From assembly GCF_000699445.3 (NCBI RefSeq), contig NC_067197.1, forward strand, positions 22,303,809 to 22,367,808: a stretch of 64,000 bases of DNA, written 5' to 3'. The notes below the pieces were generated by a model. It ran no database searches. It was not told where the DNA came from and worked only from the letters and a program-made list of their open reading frames with translations. Each line of letters starts with the position of its first letter. The first letter of the stretch is position 1. A program made the translations under genes and the position numbers. The stretch is from Schistosoma haematobium. Its lineage: Eukaryota > Platyhelminthes > Trematoda > Strigeidida > Schistosomatidae. Below are positions 36,508 through 50,200 of the stretch, one piece after another.

Positions 36508-39500
36508 ATAATTTCTTTGTGAACTTTGTTTTTTTATTTTTTTTAGTTCTATTTTTCAGGTGACTGATATAGTTAATTAGTTGGTTCAGTTCAATAAAAC
36601 AATGAACGTGAGCTCGACTCTTTATGGAAGAAGAGATTCAAACTAAATCTTATTATTTTCTTTAAATTACTTAATAAACTATACTTTAAATTTAATCAAG
36701 TAATTCAATACGAAGAAATTTCTTAATAAGACATTCGTAACTCTTTGTCAATAATGAAGCATACTCATTGTAAATCATCTCTCTATTTGAATAAGTTCCT
36801 AGACTATGGAATAATCTAACACAATCTATTCGTACGATAAAATCACTCTCATTCTTTGTTCGCTGCATTGATGCATACCGCTCCTCTAAGAATGCATTAA
36901 ATGTTCTAATACATGTATGTGTATCTTATTCCACGTGTGAAATTTCTAGTCATTATTATTAATGAATTCCTAATTAAAATCACCTACCTGTTGTGACTTT
37001 AGGTTAAAACTGTACCTAGCAACCCTAACTAATTTGAATAATATCTAACATTAACAGTATATCACTATAATATATGACAAATGCATTACGGTAGACCTGA
37101 TTGACATATTTTGGTATTTATTGCTTTGTTGTTCCGGGCTCTCTGCTTTCGTTTTACTTTCTCTAGTTGTAGATAATTATCAATATTTCGTTCTGGTACA
37201 TGAAATAATCTTAAGTATACCGTTTATAAATCAACAGGCTATCTACTTAAGGAAAATTAAAAGTTCCTGGCGGATGCGTTGGATTGCTGCAACTTATTTA
37301 CTGCCTAAACAATCACTGAACTAGTATACTTAAAACTATCTTATACCACATTGTTTGTTCTCTACATCTAATGTTACTATTTATATCAAATTTATCATGC
37401 CTGTAAACTGGCGTGAATTCTGTGGATACACTTAAGAAAACTCAGTTCTAATCATCATTGAAATAACTGATTCTAGTTTCATGGAAACATGAAAAGTAGT
37501 CAAATGTCTTTCATTTAGAAGGATTTCTATGTATTATTTGAATAGTGAAGTACGATTTTTCTAATAATATAAACTCACTGTTTGAAACTTTATTCATTGT
37601 CATTCGAAAATATGTACTTTACTAGTATCAATGTGTGAATACCCATGACTTATTTAAAGTAAGAACAGATATTAAAATCTGCATGATAAACACGCTGGTT
37701 AAGTGATCATTTAATTTCGGTATGGTAGATTTGTGGAGATTGTTCAGTTAGAAGACAGTTTGTATTATATTCTGAGTTTAACTAGATAACTACTGAAAAC
37801 ATGATGTCATTTGACAACTATTTTCTTATCACTAGTAAAGAAGCACTTGCTATCCAGTTGATCCATACGAAATTAGGGGTTTAAAACTAATGTCCAAACC
37901 GAGTTAAAAGAAAATCTAGGATTCAGTTATTGTCTGTGATCTCAGTTATTTTCAAAATTTATTTAAATGATGTATCAGTTAGACAACAAACTTCAAACAA
38001 GGTTTTACTACATACAAAAATGATGAATAAATAGAAGAAAATGTCAATGAAATACACGATTTCGATTAGACATAAATAAATATGGAATGTGGAAAAAACT
38101 GAATAATTAGTTCACAATATTTGATTCTTATGCAACTGGCACTGTAATCTTTTCCTGATTTCAATAGCACTTAACGTCAACCTGACGACTGACCAGTGTT
38201 GACGGCTAAATCATACAGTTGGTCATTTTTGCTATGATAACATAGTGGATTCATGTTTCACAAGTTGGAATATTTAAAGTATATCTAAATCACTACTTAC
38301 ATCAAAACTTAATATTGGGATTATTACAGACCAAACTGTGATCTAGTACTGATCAATATCTTAGTTTTTAAGGGAAATCTTTAATTTAATTTTCAAAAGA
38401 ACATAGACATTATTTTTCCGAGAAAAATAAACCATCTCAGATGAACTTCGGATTCTTAAAATGAATATCATACACTAATAAAATATTTCTTTATTGTTCA
38501 TAAAATGATTTTACGTGTAAAGCTAAAATCTAAATAGATACCAGTATGGTAAACTTATAAACTTAATAAAGTGACAATGAAAGTAAACTATGATATGATT
38601 CAAGGCTTGTTGATATAGTTCAGCAAATAAAATTTTCTTTCCGATATCATTCACTCAAGCTGTACCATCATATTTGTGATTAATTTATACATAAAATAGT
38701 CGACTGAAAATTAAGACGACGATTATATCATATTATGTATCGAAGAAAGTGGCTTTATAATCGTGCGTTGAAGAAAGATAATAATAAAGAATTAACTATG
38801 CGAAAAATAATTGTCCACTTGACGAGTATGAGAAAAATGAAGAATGAATCAACAACATGGTGATTATAACGAACAATTAAAATTAATAAGATTAAAAACA
38901 TTAGATGAGTGTGATGAAATCAGATTACCATTTATAAAAATCAAGCGTTGAAGCCATGGAAAAATGGTTCTCACATATCTCTTTTGACCAGAGTTCAGTT
39001 TAGAAAAGATTGTTTGCTAACGGCTTTGCAGTGCATAAATTACTGATATGCACTCCTATCAAACCAAATTATTGATCGTTAACTACAAGACAATCTCAAT
39101 AAAATTTAGTCTTAATTAGTGAACACAATTTGTATGTAAATATAAGAAGGTACATCAACAATGTGAAAGTTAAACTATATGCGTCCATGAATGGATATCA
39201 GCTGAGATGTAAGGATATCCTGGTGACTAGTCCTGTATAATATAAAATGAGCCTTCTGGACTCCAATGCCAGCCATCATTTTTTGTAGGATTCTAAGACA
39301 TTCATTGCAATTTGAAACCTCCAAGTTTTAAAAAACCATAAAACATAGTCGAGCCACTGTAATATACAGTAATGTATTACTTTGTAGCTAGTGTTTCAGG
39401 GTACAATCGACTGTTTAAAAACTTCAATAATAAGTAGAGAAATAAATTACTTCAGTCTGAAATATTCTGTTGTACGGTGTATTTCAAAAAGTCTCTGGAA

Positions 39501-41093
39501 CAGCTTAAATTTCACATCAGTCATAGACTACATAAAATGTCAATGTGCTTATATATTTTCTACGTTTAATTCGACTGTACACTTTGTTTTTATTTTTGAT
39601 GACAACACAAGTAATGAAGTAAAGAATATAAAGATATATTTTTACCATACAAATTAAAGAAAACTTCATTGGATTTTTAATAGATTCGCTTAATTTCACT
39701 TCATTTATTCTTTTCTTTATTCGGTTTGTTCTTTGCAAAAGTTTTTCGACTGATAAATTTTAAACTTAATAATCATAATAATGAATAAAAACAGCTATGA
39801 AACAACATAAAGAAAGGAGGATATGTAAATGAGAAACGAAAATAATAGCCACAGGGTATGACAATCAGCAAAGAATAGGTATGTGTGTGTGTGTGTAAAG
39901 AAACTGAAGACAATCACAACAACATTTATGATAATGGTGATGTGTCAATAACAATATAACTACAAACAAACAGTTACGGTGACGAATAAAACAACGATAA
40001 ATAGAAGTTAAGACGAACACTTGATGATGTATTAATGTAGAATTCTCACTTATTTACACGATAGAAACATTAAAGATACATTAGTTAAACAATAATTCAT
40101 TTCTAAATTATAAAAAATAGATTGAGGGGTCATTTTAAATAAGAAATAATATCAGTAGCATAATCATCATTGTGTTCGAATACAACAAATCTCCATGAGA
40201 TGAGTCTAATTTCAGTTCAGTAAAACTAAAACCAAAGATATATATATGTATAATACCCAAATAAACACTAAAACATATATACTGATATACTTTTCTTAAT
40301 AGATGATCATTACTAATCGAACACTTATTACTTACTATACTTCTATCACCAAGTCCATTATTATTTTGATGTAAAACTCAATTAAAAGTTACAAATATAC
40401 AAGACTTTTATTCTTTCAAAATAAATCATTAAAACTTAAATAATGATAATAATGATATTGACAAATTCCATTAAGAGATTTCTTCATTCATTTACTTTTC
40501 ATTAGTTTTCATTTAATTTGTGAGATTTGCAACAACAAAATAAAAGAAAATTGATAGATAATTGTTATGAAATAATTTATACTTATGAATGAGAATAAGA
40601 AATAAAGTTGAATACATTGAAAATGAATACTTTGAATATATAACATTAGTACAACTTCTATAAGGAAACAAATTGATCAAACTATTCTGATGAAAGACAC
40701 ATATAAAACGAAGAGAAACCAAATGAGCATGGAGGGAGAGAGAGTGACAGAAAGAGAAATATTGAACAGTCAAAATGACCTGTTTATTTTTCCAGTTTTA
40801 AATTCAAGCTGATCTAAAAATCATAATCAATCAGCCTGAACAATAATTAAGAAAAGATTTAGTTCAATAAACTGAAATTATTGAATTAAAATTTCTTTTG
40901 AAATAAACAAAAGCATTAGTTAAAAGCACTGAATATCAGTAGTATTAGTAGTAGTAGTAGCACCCACAAAAATACAAATAATCACTATAGTTATATATTA
41001 TAATGAAAGCAAAAGAAAAAAATCATGTAACTATTCAAGAAAGAATGTTAGTAGAAAATAAGGAAATATACATTTTTTAAGAAAAAATTACTG
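36508..41093. other. AT-rich intergenic region downstream of the arrestin gene
   Basis: No coding frame is supported. A very degraded family A fragment (GGATATCAGCTGAGATG ... CTCCAATGCCAGCC) lies at about 39,190-39,285 and a GT tract at 39,881-39,896. The part nearest 41,093 is the arrestin 3' untranslated region. AATAAA on the minus strand (complement of 40,783-40,788), about 305 bases past the stop, is a possible polyadenylation signal. Confidence 0.4.
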
Positions 41094-41277
41094 TTATGAT
41101 GTTGATGATGGAGAAATGACAGCGTTAGGTGTATTGACATTTGTTGCCATTGTTGGATCAGCCGTAGATGAATCAGCTATATCCATACGTTTATCAGATT
41201 CATATGATTTTAAACGTAGACGAGCGAAATCTTCAAAAATCAAATCATCGTCATCATCAACACCGCCACCAACACTA
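41094..41277 (-). CDS. Beta-arrestin last exon, AP2-binding motif
   Basis: Starts after a tandem acceptor CAGTAG. Either AG keeps the frame and differs by one Ser codon, a NAGNAG arrangement. Encodes [21 protein letters not shown], then a Ser/Thr/Pro-rich end of about 30 residues and TAA at 41,094-41,096. Confidence 0.92.
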
Positions 41278-44200
41278 CTGACTAAATATGCTTTACTGTT
41301 TTTGTAATGATTCGTTGTTTTGAAAAAAAAGAATAGCAAAGAGAAATGAATAGATTAGTTTAAAGAAAAGTCCGTTTTTTCACATGGTATTTATTAAAAT
41401 CATGAGTTCTCACAATAGATATGGTTTTATGTTAATTACTCTTTACAAACCAAGAAATGAAAACATTTGTACACGCACATTCTGATTGATCTAATAATAT
41501 CCAAGTTAATTATCTTGTCAGCGAGAAATATAAATCTGGCGACTGAAAAGTGCTTACGGTGTTCTGTTTTCGTCATTCAGGCAAGTAAGTTACTTGTTAG
41601 AGGCAATTCGCAGTTAGGAGAGGAATACAGGACATGGGTTTAATCGAGTTTACGATTGAAAACCAATACGTACCGAAATTTCACTGCGCCTTACATCTAG
41701 TAACCATCATTTTAAATGCCAACCTATCGTTTAAATTGCCTACCGAGTTCAAATAGCTAATAAATTGTTGAAAAGGCATATATAAATTTCTCATTATTTA
41801 TTATTTCCAACCGTTAGTAATAAAGACCTGAAATGTGTAGTCTGTGTTGGGATACGTGTATCGTGGTAAAATAACCTAGAGATGTTTATGTTACGATTTA
41901 GTAAATAAAAATATTGGCACATATTCTGATTTATTCTACAGTACTAAACAGATTGAATATCTGAATAAATGCTAAAAAAAAGTAGATTAATAACTTATGG
42001 ATTGATTACGGTTAGCCAATAAAAAGCCATCAAAATTTAAGTTCTGTTAGCCAATATTCAACAGAAAATCGTATCTCTCATTATCAGTAACCCAATGACC
42101 ATTATACGACTCTAACATATATCATACATTGCCGGAGATGTTACTATAGAGATTTACAGGCTACGGACGACAACTAGCACGAATTTCGGTATTAGAGCAA
42201 TCGTAACAAAAGAATCAACAAAATAATTTGAATGAATAGCCTTAAAGCATAAGAATATCAGATTACCATTAATTTACAACTATTAGGCCCTTTTATCTTA
42301 TATAAAGTGATATTATTATCAGAATATCACAGTAATGTCTAGTCCACACGATTGCTTAAATAAATACTGTTAAGCTTCATGATATTTGTTGTTTTCCTAG
42401 AGTTATATTACATACAAGTTTGAAAAAAGGTATACTACAACTTCACATCATCTGGGCTTAGAAATGTATGGAGTTATGAAATATCAGTATCTCGACGACA
42501 AAAAACATTTAGCATAATAATCCTTATTGTGCGATAGGCGCGCATGTTTGCTACCAGATTATAATATTTTTGATCAATAATCCATCTATTCTCTTCTTTT
42601 TAATGTACACTTGCAGACATACATGCAGAGATCCAGACAATTCAAATACATATTCACACTCACATACATAAAATACCTATCCTGTAAATAGTACGCTAGC
42701 TAACTACAAATAAAATGATGATTAATTCATTTCAACTATATTTTCAAGAAATATATATAATGTCAAGCATAGTTGTTCAAGTGAAAAAGGTAAAACACTT
42801 TATTGAAATCAATCGTAGATATATAACACATTCGAAAACCAAGGGGAATATTAATGTGTAAATATTAAATCCCATGTTGTTATTGTGTTTTTTTAGAGAG
42901 AGAAGATTTTTTCTAACACCTTCCATCCTGGGTTCAAGTCCCAGGAGGCGGGATCGTGGATGCGCACTTCTGAGGAGTCCCACAATAGGACGGAACGGTC
43001 GTCCAGTGCTTCAAGGTTTTCCATGGTGGTCTAACATCAATTAACTCATGATCTCAACAATTGAAAACTAAGAATATTAAAAAGATGCTCTCAGCTCTAA
43101 GTTTTCTTAAGAAAAACTCTTGTTCAAATATGATTAATCAACATGAAGTGAGGGAATAAATATTGTTAACCAGATTGAATCAATAAATTTACAGTTGATT
43201 TAATTACAAGATATTGAAGTCATATTATGTATTCTATAGATAATCAAACTATTATATTCAACTACAAATAAATACCTCACAGTATTCATTCACTCAATTA
43301 TCATGTGTTTATTGTACATTTGAACTAAAACAAATATAACACACAAATGCAAATAATCACTAGTTTTATCAATAACTACAATACCACGTGGTTATAAAGT
43401 GTGACTTTTTAGTCTTGTTGTGATAAACTATTGATTAATATATGATCTAACCTATGTAGAAAGAAATATACCATGAATTATAAGATTGTGTAACATGATT
43501 ACTTCGACTATTTAATTGTAGATTTATATTTTTAAAGAAGAAAAAAATCAAACAAATTTTCAGTCCTTTTTATTCGTTGGACATAATTCTAATGATTAAT
43601 GATGTTGAGGGGTCCAACAATAGGACGAAACGGCCGTTCAGTGCTTTCAGGTTTTCCATGGTGGTCTAGCTTCAACTGACTCATGATCTCAACCATTGAA
43701 ATTACTATAATATCAACAATACCCCTTCTCAGATTAATAATGTGTTAGTTTTTTTCAAGATAAATATTACATTATTCTATAGTTGCTTTAAATAATAATC
43801 CAACTATTTAAATGTTTAATACACATAATAAATCATTGTATTATAGATAAACTATATTAATAAGGAATAAGCTTTAATATCAGTATTATTTCTGTTTAAT
43901 ATGAAAATAGTTTTCATCATAGATAATACCAACAGCTAATAGATTATTGGAAATCAAAGAACATTGGATAGTTAGGGTTTTGTTTTAGTATATTATATTA
44001 TATACGATGCAACGAATTCTTAGTATAATAAAGTACCGAAATGTATATCAAATCACATTGAATAGTCTATTCGTTACTATTATATTAATTGATTAGTTTT
44101 GATCAAGAAAAATAATAGATGTATTTATGATTATATTAAATAGTCTTGTTATTTTATGATTGTTGAATAAAATGTTTAACCTATGTTTATTAATCTGTAA

Positions 44201-47200
44201 CTATAATCAAAATATTTTGGTTACTAATGTATCCAACTCACTTATCATTTATTCCATCATCCAATTTAATTAAATCATCTGTAATATTTACATTACGATC
44301 AGATGAACTTTGTTCGTTTGAATAAAACTGGGATTGTTGCAAGATATGCTGATTATGTCTTAGTCTATCATCAGATCCAGATAACAAAGGATGAAGGATA
44401 TCATTATCATCATCAATAACTAGTTTTGATGAAGTACCATTGACATCTGAATCAGGTTTTGGATGAGTTAGTGTGAATGGAAGTTCCACGCTGACATCAC
44501 TAAGAAAAACAGTTGGAAAAATTATAAACAGAAATTAAGTCGACGTATTAATAATATCAGAAGGGGTTTTTGTGGATATTAAAGTAATTTCAGTAATTAA
44601 GATTATGAGTCAATTGAAGCTAGACCACCACAAAAAATTTGGAAGCACAGGACAACCGTTCTCGTCCTACTGTGCGCATCCACGATTCCACCTCACGAGA
44701 TTCAAACCCAGGATTTATAGTTCTCGCCCACGAACACTTAACCTCTAGACCACTGAGCGGCCGGCACCCAACGGTGTTAATGTCTAACTTCAACTAATCC
44801 GCGAAATTGAGCGACAATTCCACCATTTTCATCAGTGAGTTCCTATCTCACAAGAGACCCGGTTGAACTCCAGTGGTCATTGCTTCTCACTAGAACTCCA
44901 GGAAATACCTCTTGAAGCCAGTCACTAATGAGCATATACTAAAGAGTCCCATAATAGGACGAAACAGCCGCTCAGTGTTTCCAGGTTTTCCATGGTGGTC
45001 TGGCTTTAATTGATTCATGGTTTCAACTAATTAAATAACAATAATATCTAGGTCACAACTGAATTAGAAAGAACTATCTTCAAACTATTCAGTCATATGC
45101 TATTGGTGTTTCTATCTTCAATAAATAACTAAAGCTATTTTTCTACTCAATATCAGCAAGATACAAAATTCCAATTCTTATTTGTTTAAATGAAAACAAT
45201 ACATTTGCATTCAATACTTGTAATGGTAACATGAATTTTGACAGTCAGTGGTTGAAAACTTTTTTTGTGTGTTTAAATAATGCAACCGCATATTGCATTA
45301 TTCATAAACTTTCGTAATCATAACATTTTTTTGACTTTTAATGTCTTTTCAATGCAGTATTTAAAGTAGAATTTTAACTAAAGTATTTCTCAAATACGAT
45401 TCACAGATATTCATAAATAACATTTTTTTCTGTGAAAAAAACCGTCACATTTTAATTAAATATTAGATTGGTGACAATGTTGTCTTAAATAAGGATAAAT
45501 GAAATTCAAAGCATTATGTTTCTTATTATAACATCATGCAAAAAGGTAAAAAAATACAAGTGAAATGTTGAAACAAATATTAATAACATCTCAAATAAAC
45601 AAACTATTTCGATATATAAGTAGTATATCAGTTAGTGAAGAATCAAATGTAACAACACACTCGGGTTGACAGGTGCAGACTTCATAGTTTAAGCCCTTGT
45701 TATTATTTCAATCGATGGTTGACAATAATGTGTGAAATTGTTATGAATAGGTCGTAATGTTGATTTTATCTTCCATGATATACAGAATTTCAGTACTATG
45801 TTGCATATTTATATCACAACTTATTTGTCAAAACTTTTATATCACTAGTATTACTGTCATTACTTACAGTAATTATATGATGTGGTAACTTAAAGCGTTT
45901 CACATATGTGCCATTTTCTACGTTGCGTATGACTAATTGTAGTGAACAGACCATCCATATGAAGTAAATATATGAAAAGCGAACACGTAAGTACTAAATG
46001 CAAATAATTTTAAGTTACATGAACAAGACAAACTTTTACTTAGTAAATGGAAACTATTCTCAAAGATCTGTATTTACAGTTATGGCAGCTAACTACGAAG
46101 CTTACAAAATAACCTGTTCAAACAATTAACTTCAACTTACCACGGAATATATCAAGTACAAAAAGCCATGTATAATTATCGAATAAGTTATGTAAATAGA
46201 GACTATTCGTTCCTATAATTTATCAATACAAAGAATACAGCATTCAAACAAACCTCAACCGAATTCCAGTGAAAACAACAACGCTTGTATGCAGGTTCAT
46301 CTAATTGATGGGTCCCAGATAAAACGAAAATTGAAAATTAAACTTAGTTGATAACCACTATCTATCAATTCTAAGTAGCTTGAAACATAATATTTACATC
46401 GAGGCAAATCCCATGTAATCCACATATGTCAACAAAGATTGACAAAAATGAGCCCCTTACTAACAATGATATAAATGCAACATTTATTTTGAATAATCTC
46501 GATAATGAATGCATGCTTTTGGGTTATTTTTTTAAATAAAAAAAAACCAATATTATCAATAAATTATTAAAACTTAATGAACCCCTAGTTGTAAGACCTT
46601 GAAGAAGACATAAATAACATACACAATATTGACTTACTATCCCGAGAAGTGTGAACATGAATTTCTTTGTTAGTTATCATGTTCTTTTCTTATGTTCCAA
46701 TTATCTAGTTGACTTTTATTTCTCATATACAAACATACATACATACATACATACATACATACAAATATCATAAATAAATATGTGGTCACATTGTTCGACA
46801 TGTATTATGCTATTATATTAAATAATTCTGGGAAACCATACCTTCATACGGAATCGTTCAGGTTGAATAAAATAATTAATTATTTTAAAATATATGCTGA
46901 CGAAAATAGATGAATGAATAGTTTATAAAACTAATAAATAAGAATGTACGACCCTCTCACCTTGACACGAATCCTAATACTAATCGAACTTTTACACGAT
47001 ACTGAACAGTCATGCCAAGATTTTCTTTATGGTTCGGATTGCATATACTGTTAATATATTAAAATTAGAAAAAAAACCTAAATAATGATCCACTTCAGTC
47101 AGAAGTATTATATTACAATTGAAAGAGTATATTTAGTAAGGAGGAAAATAATTTGGTTGTACAACTAACATCAAAAGAATGTACAACCTAAATGCAATGA

Positions 47201-50200
47201 CAATAATAATCAACATATGCTCACTAAGGACTGGCTTCAAGAGGTATTTCCTGGAGTTCTAGTGAGAAGCAGTGACCACTGGAGTTCAACCGGGTCTCTT
47301 ATGGGATAGGAACTCACTGATGAAAATGGTGGAATTGTCGCTCAATTTCGCGGATTAGTTGAAGTTAGACATTAACACCGTTGGGTGCCGGCCGCTCAGT
47401 GGTCTAGAGGAACGATAGGTCCTGGGTTTGAATCTAGCGAGGCGGGGTCGTAAATGCACACTGCTGAGGAGTCTCATACTAGGACGAGAACGGTTTTCCA
47501 GTGCTTCCAGGTTTACCATGGTGGTCTAGCTTCAATTGATTCATGATCTCAACTATTGTTATTTTATCTTAGTTTGAAATCATCTTTACAATTTCAAATC
47601 AGATTGAAATAATAATTTTAAACTAAACAATCAGAATAATAGCAATAATATGAGTTTTGTTGTTATTGGATTATTCAATAATATAATATTTATAACTGCT
47701 AATTTATTCAATGGATTTCATGTTCTATCATCTATTTCCAGTTTAGAAGTATTAAAAACTTTGTTTAGCAAAGATTCAGATAAACTATTTGACCATGACC
47801 ATATATATATTTAGAAATTAATGATTTTTGTTAACTCATGTCATGCTTTCTGGTGAGTGACCTATGTTCCTCCACGAGGGGTAACAGGCTTAAACAAGCA
47901 AGTAAATAAGTAAGGGATTACATGAAGTAAGGGATTATATGAAGCAATCTAAAGAAATAACGAAAACAAATAGTTAGAAGATATAGGTCAGATATTGCTT
48001 ATGGTAATATTATGATAGTAATATATTATTATAACTATTATTATTAATAATATATTGCTATGATAATAATATAAAAATTAAACATTTAAACTTGATGTTA
48101 CACCGTGTGTAAATAATGTTATTATTAAGGTGTTTTACTCTTTCTTATTGAAATCAATTACAATTGAATATAACGTTTATTCTATGGTACAATATTGTGA
48201 ATAAACTTTTCTTTTAAAACAGAGAAAATAATTACCCTAAAAAGAATGAAACATAGAGCATTAAGTGTTAAATGGATGAAGATAATCAATATAAAGCTTA
48301 GACAGTTAAAAGTTGTCACAATAAACACAGTATCATTGAATCACTGAGTATCCATACAAAATTCAGTCAAAATGCAATAGTATATATCTATATTTTAAAA
48401 TAACAATACAAATAACAAACTTACATTGTAGATGAAGCTAGATTAGTATCTTCATGTTTTAATTTACCATCTAATGCTAGACCACGTTTATGTCTGTTAT
48501 TGGCAAGTAATGGACGTAGTTTATATACTTTACACCAACCCGTTTGACTTGGTAAAATAGGAAATGACTCACTATCAACCAAAATAATATTAAAAATGTT
48601 AACAAATGATTATTGTAAATATTACTCAAAATAAATAGTTAGAAAAGAATAATTGGAATGCATGTAAACTTATCAGAATCATTCTACAAAACTGTGGTAA
48701 TATTAATTAATGATATTATGGTTTATGTTACCAATCGGAAATGAAATGCATGCGAGCAGAAGATTGAGAAGATTCAATTGAAGAGAACAGAAAGAAAAAC
48801 AGAAATTAGCTATGATAACAATAGAAGTGAAAGAATCATGAAGCGTGTAAAGAACAACTGATGGGGGATATGCAAATTATATATTAAATGTATAGCTTTC
48901 AACAATAAATTGATCTTCCCCACTTAAGTTCTCGTTTACTACGACATTACCAAGGATAATGATGATGATATGAATGATAAAAACAAGTCAGACATATACA
49001 GTAATAAACTTAATCAATTATGAAAAAGATACGCATTTACACTTAATGATACTTTTTTATCAAACTTACGATCATTGCTTTGAATTAAAGGTGTTTAAAA
49101 TTTTCAAAACGAGTTCCAATAACACATACTACGTCTAAGTTGCATTTATAATCCTAAGAGAATTTAATCGTTTTCGCGGAATGCGGTCTTATATCAGTGA
49201 GTATCATACAGAGATTACTATTCAGCCGTTTGGGCAATAACTCTCCTGTTATAAGGATGAGATGCTCGCATTAATTTTTTTCTGAATATTAAAGAAAATT
49301 ATATCATCTAGTCCTAGTAATTGTCCTCATTCCATCGATCATCCCTATGGTGTGGTCAATGGTTCAAGTGACTCGACATCATAATTAGCTTTGTTTGATA
49401 TTAAATAACTTTATGACAACAGCAGAAAGTGTTGAAATTCGATCAGTAAACAACGATTAACACTAAGTACTAAATAACATAAATGAAACTTATTCGTCGT
49501 AAAATCCAATGTAAATAATAACATTAATTGGACAGAACGATTATTTGAAAATTTTTCAGAATAATTCAACCATAAAAGATTTATTGCAGTGAATGAGAGT
49601 GATTGATTTCTAAATGTTATAGGGTCTACAATGACTGTGTGTTCGTTTTATTAGGTTTGAATTATATGTGTTGTTTCTTGATGACTAAACACTTAATCTT
49701 AATATATAACCAGTTCAAAACAATTTTCAGCTCTTACACTGATTACTAAGTAAGCTGTTTATTTTATAACAACGTATTCACTGAATAAAACTTATTCAAC
49801 ATTATAATTACCATGTTCATTCCAAGCTTTGAATTATTTTCCTAAATATTCGTTATCATCATCATCATAACTGTCACCACTAATTCTGATATTGAATTGC
49901 TCTCAAGCAATCGTGTCCATTATCTAACCGACATGTTTTTCTATACCTAATCGTAAAATTCAGTTGTACTAGTTCAAAGATATGTTAAAAAGCTTAATCG
50001 AATAAAACATTTTTCTCATTAATTTGTTTAGATTATTCGAAAATCAATTATTGAATAGTAGAATTAGAATTAGAGAAAAACTAATAAATCAGATAGTGAA
50101 GTCACTCAATGGCTAGAAAATTCATGTTTTAATTTTCAAATTAATAGAACATTGACAGTACAAACACCACTCTTTATTAGATACACTATGCTAGTCAATG

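Noticed and set aside
41116..41307. Plus-strand frame opposite the last arrestin exon
   Set aside because: It is the antisense shadow of a confidently identified exon.
46640..46700. Possible arrestin exon with a GTAAGT donor at about 46,640
   Set aside because: None of its frames matches arrestin, and the exon needed between the flanking ones was found at 46,961-47,047.
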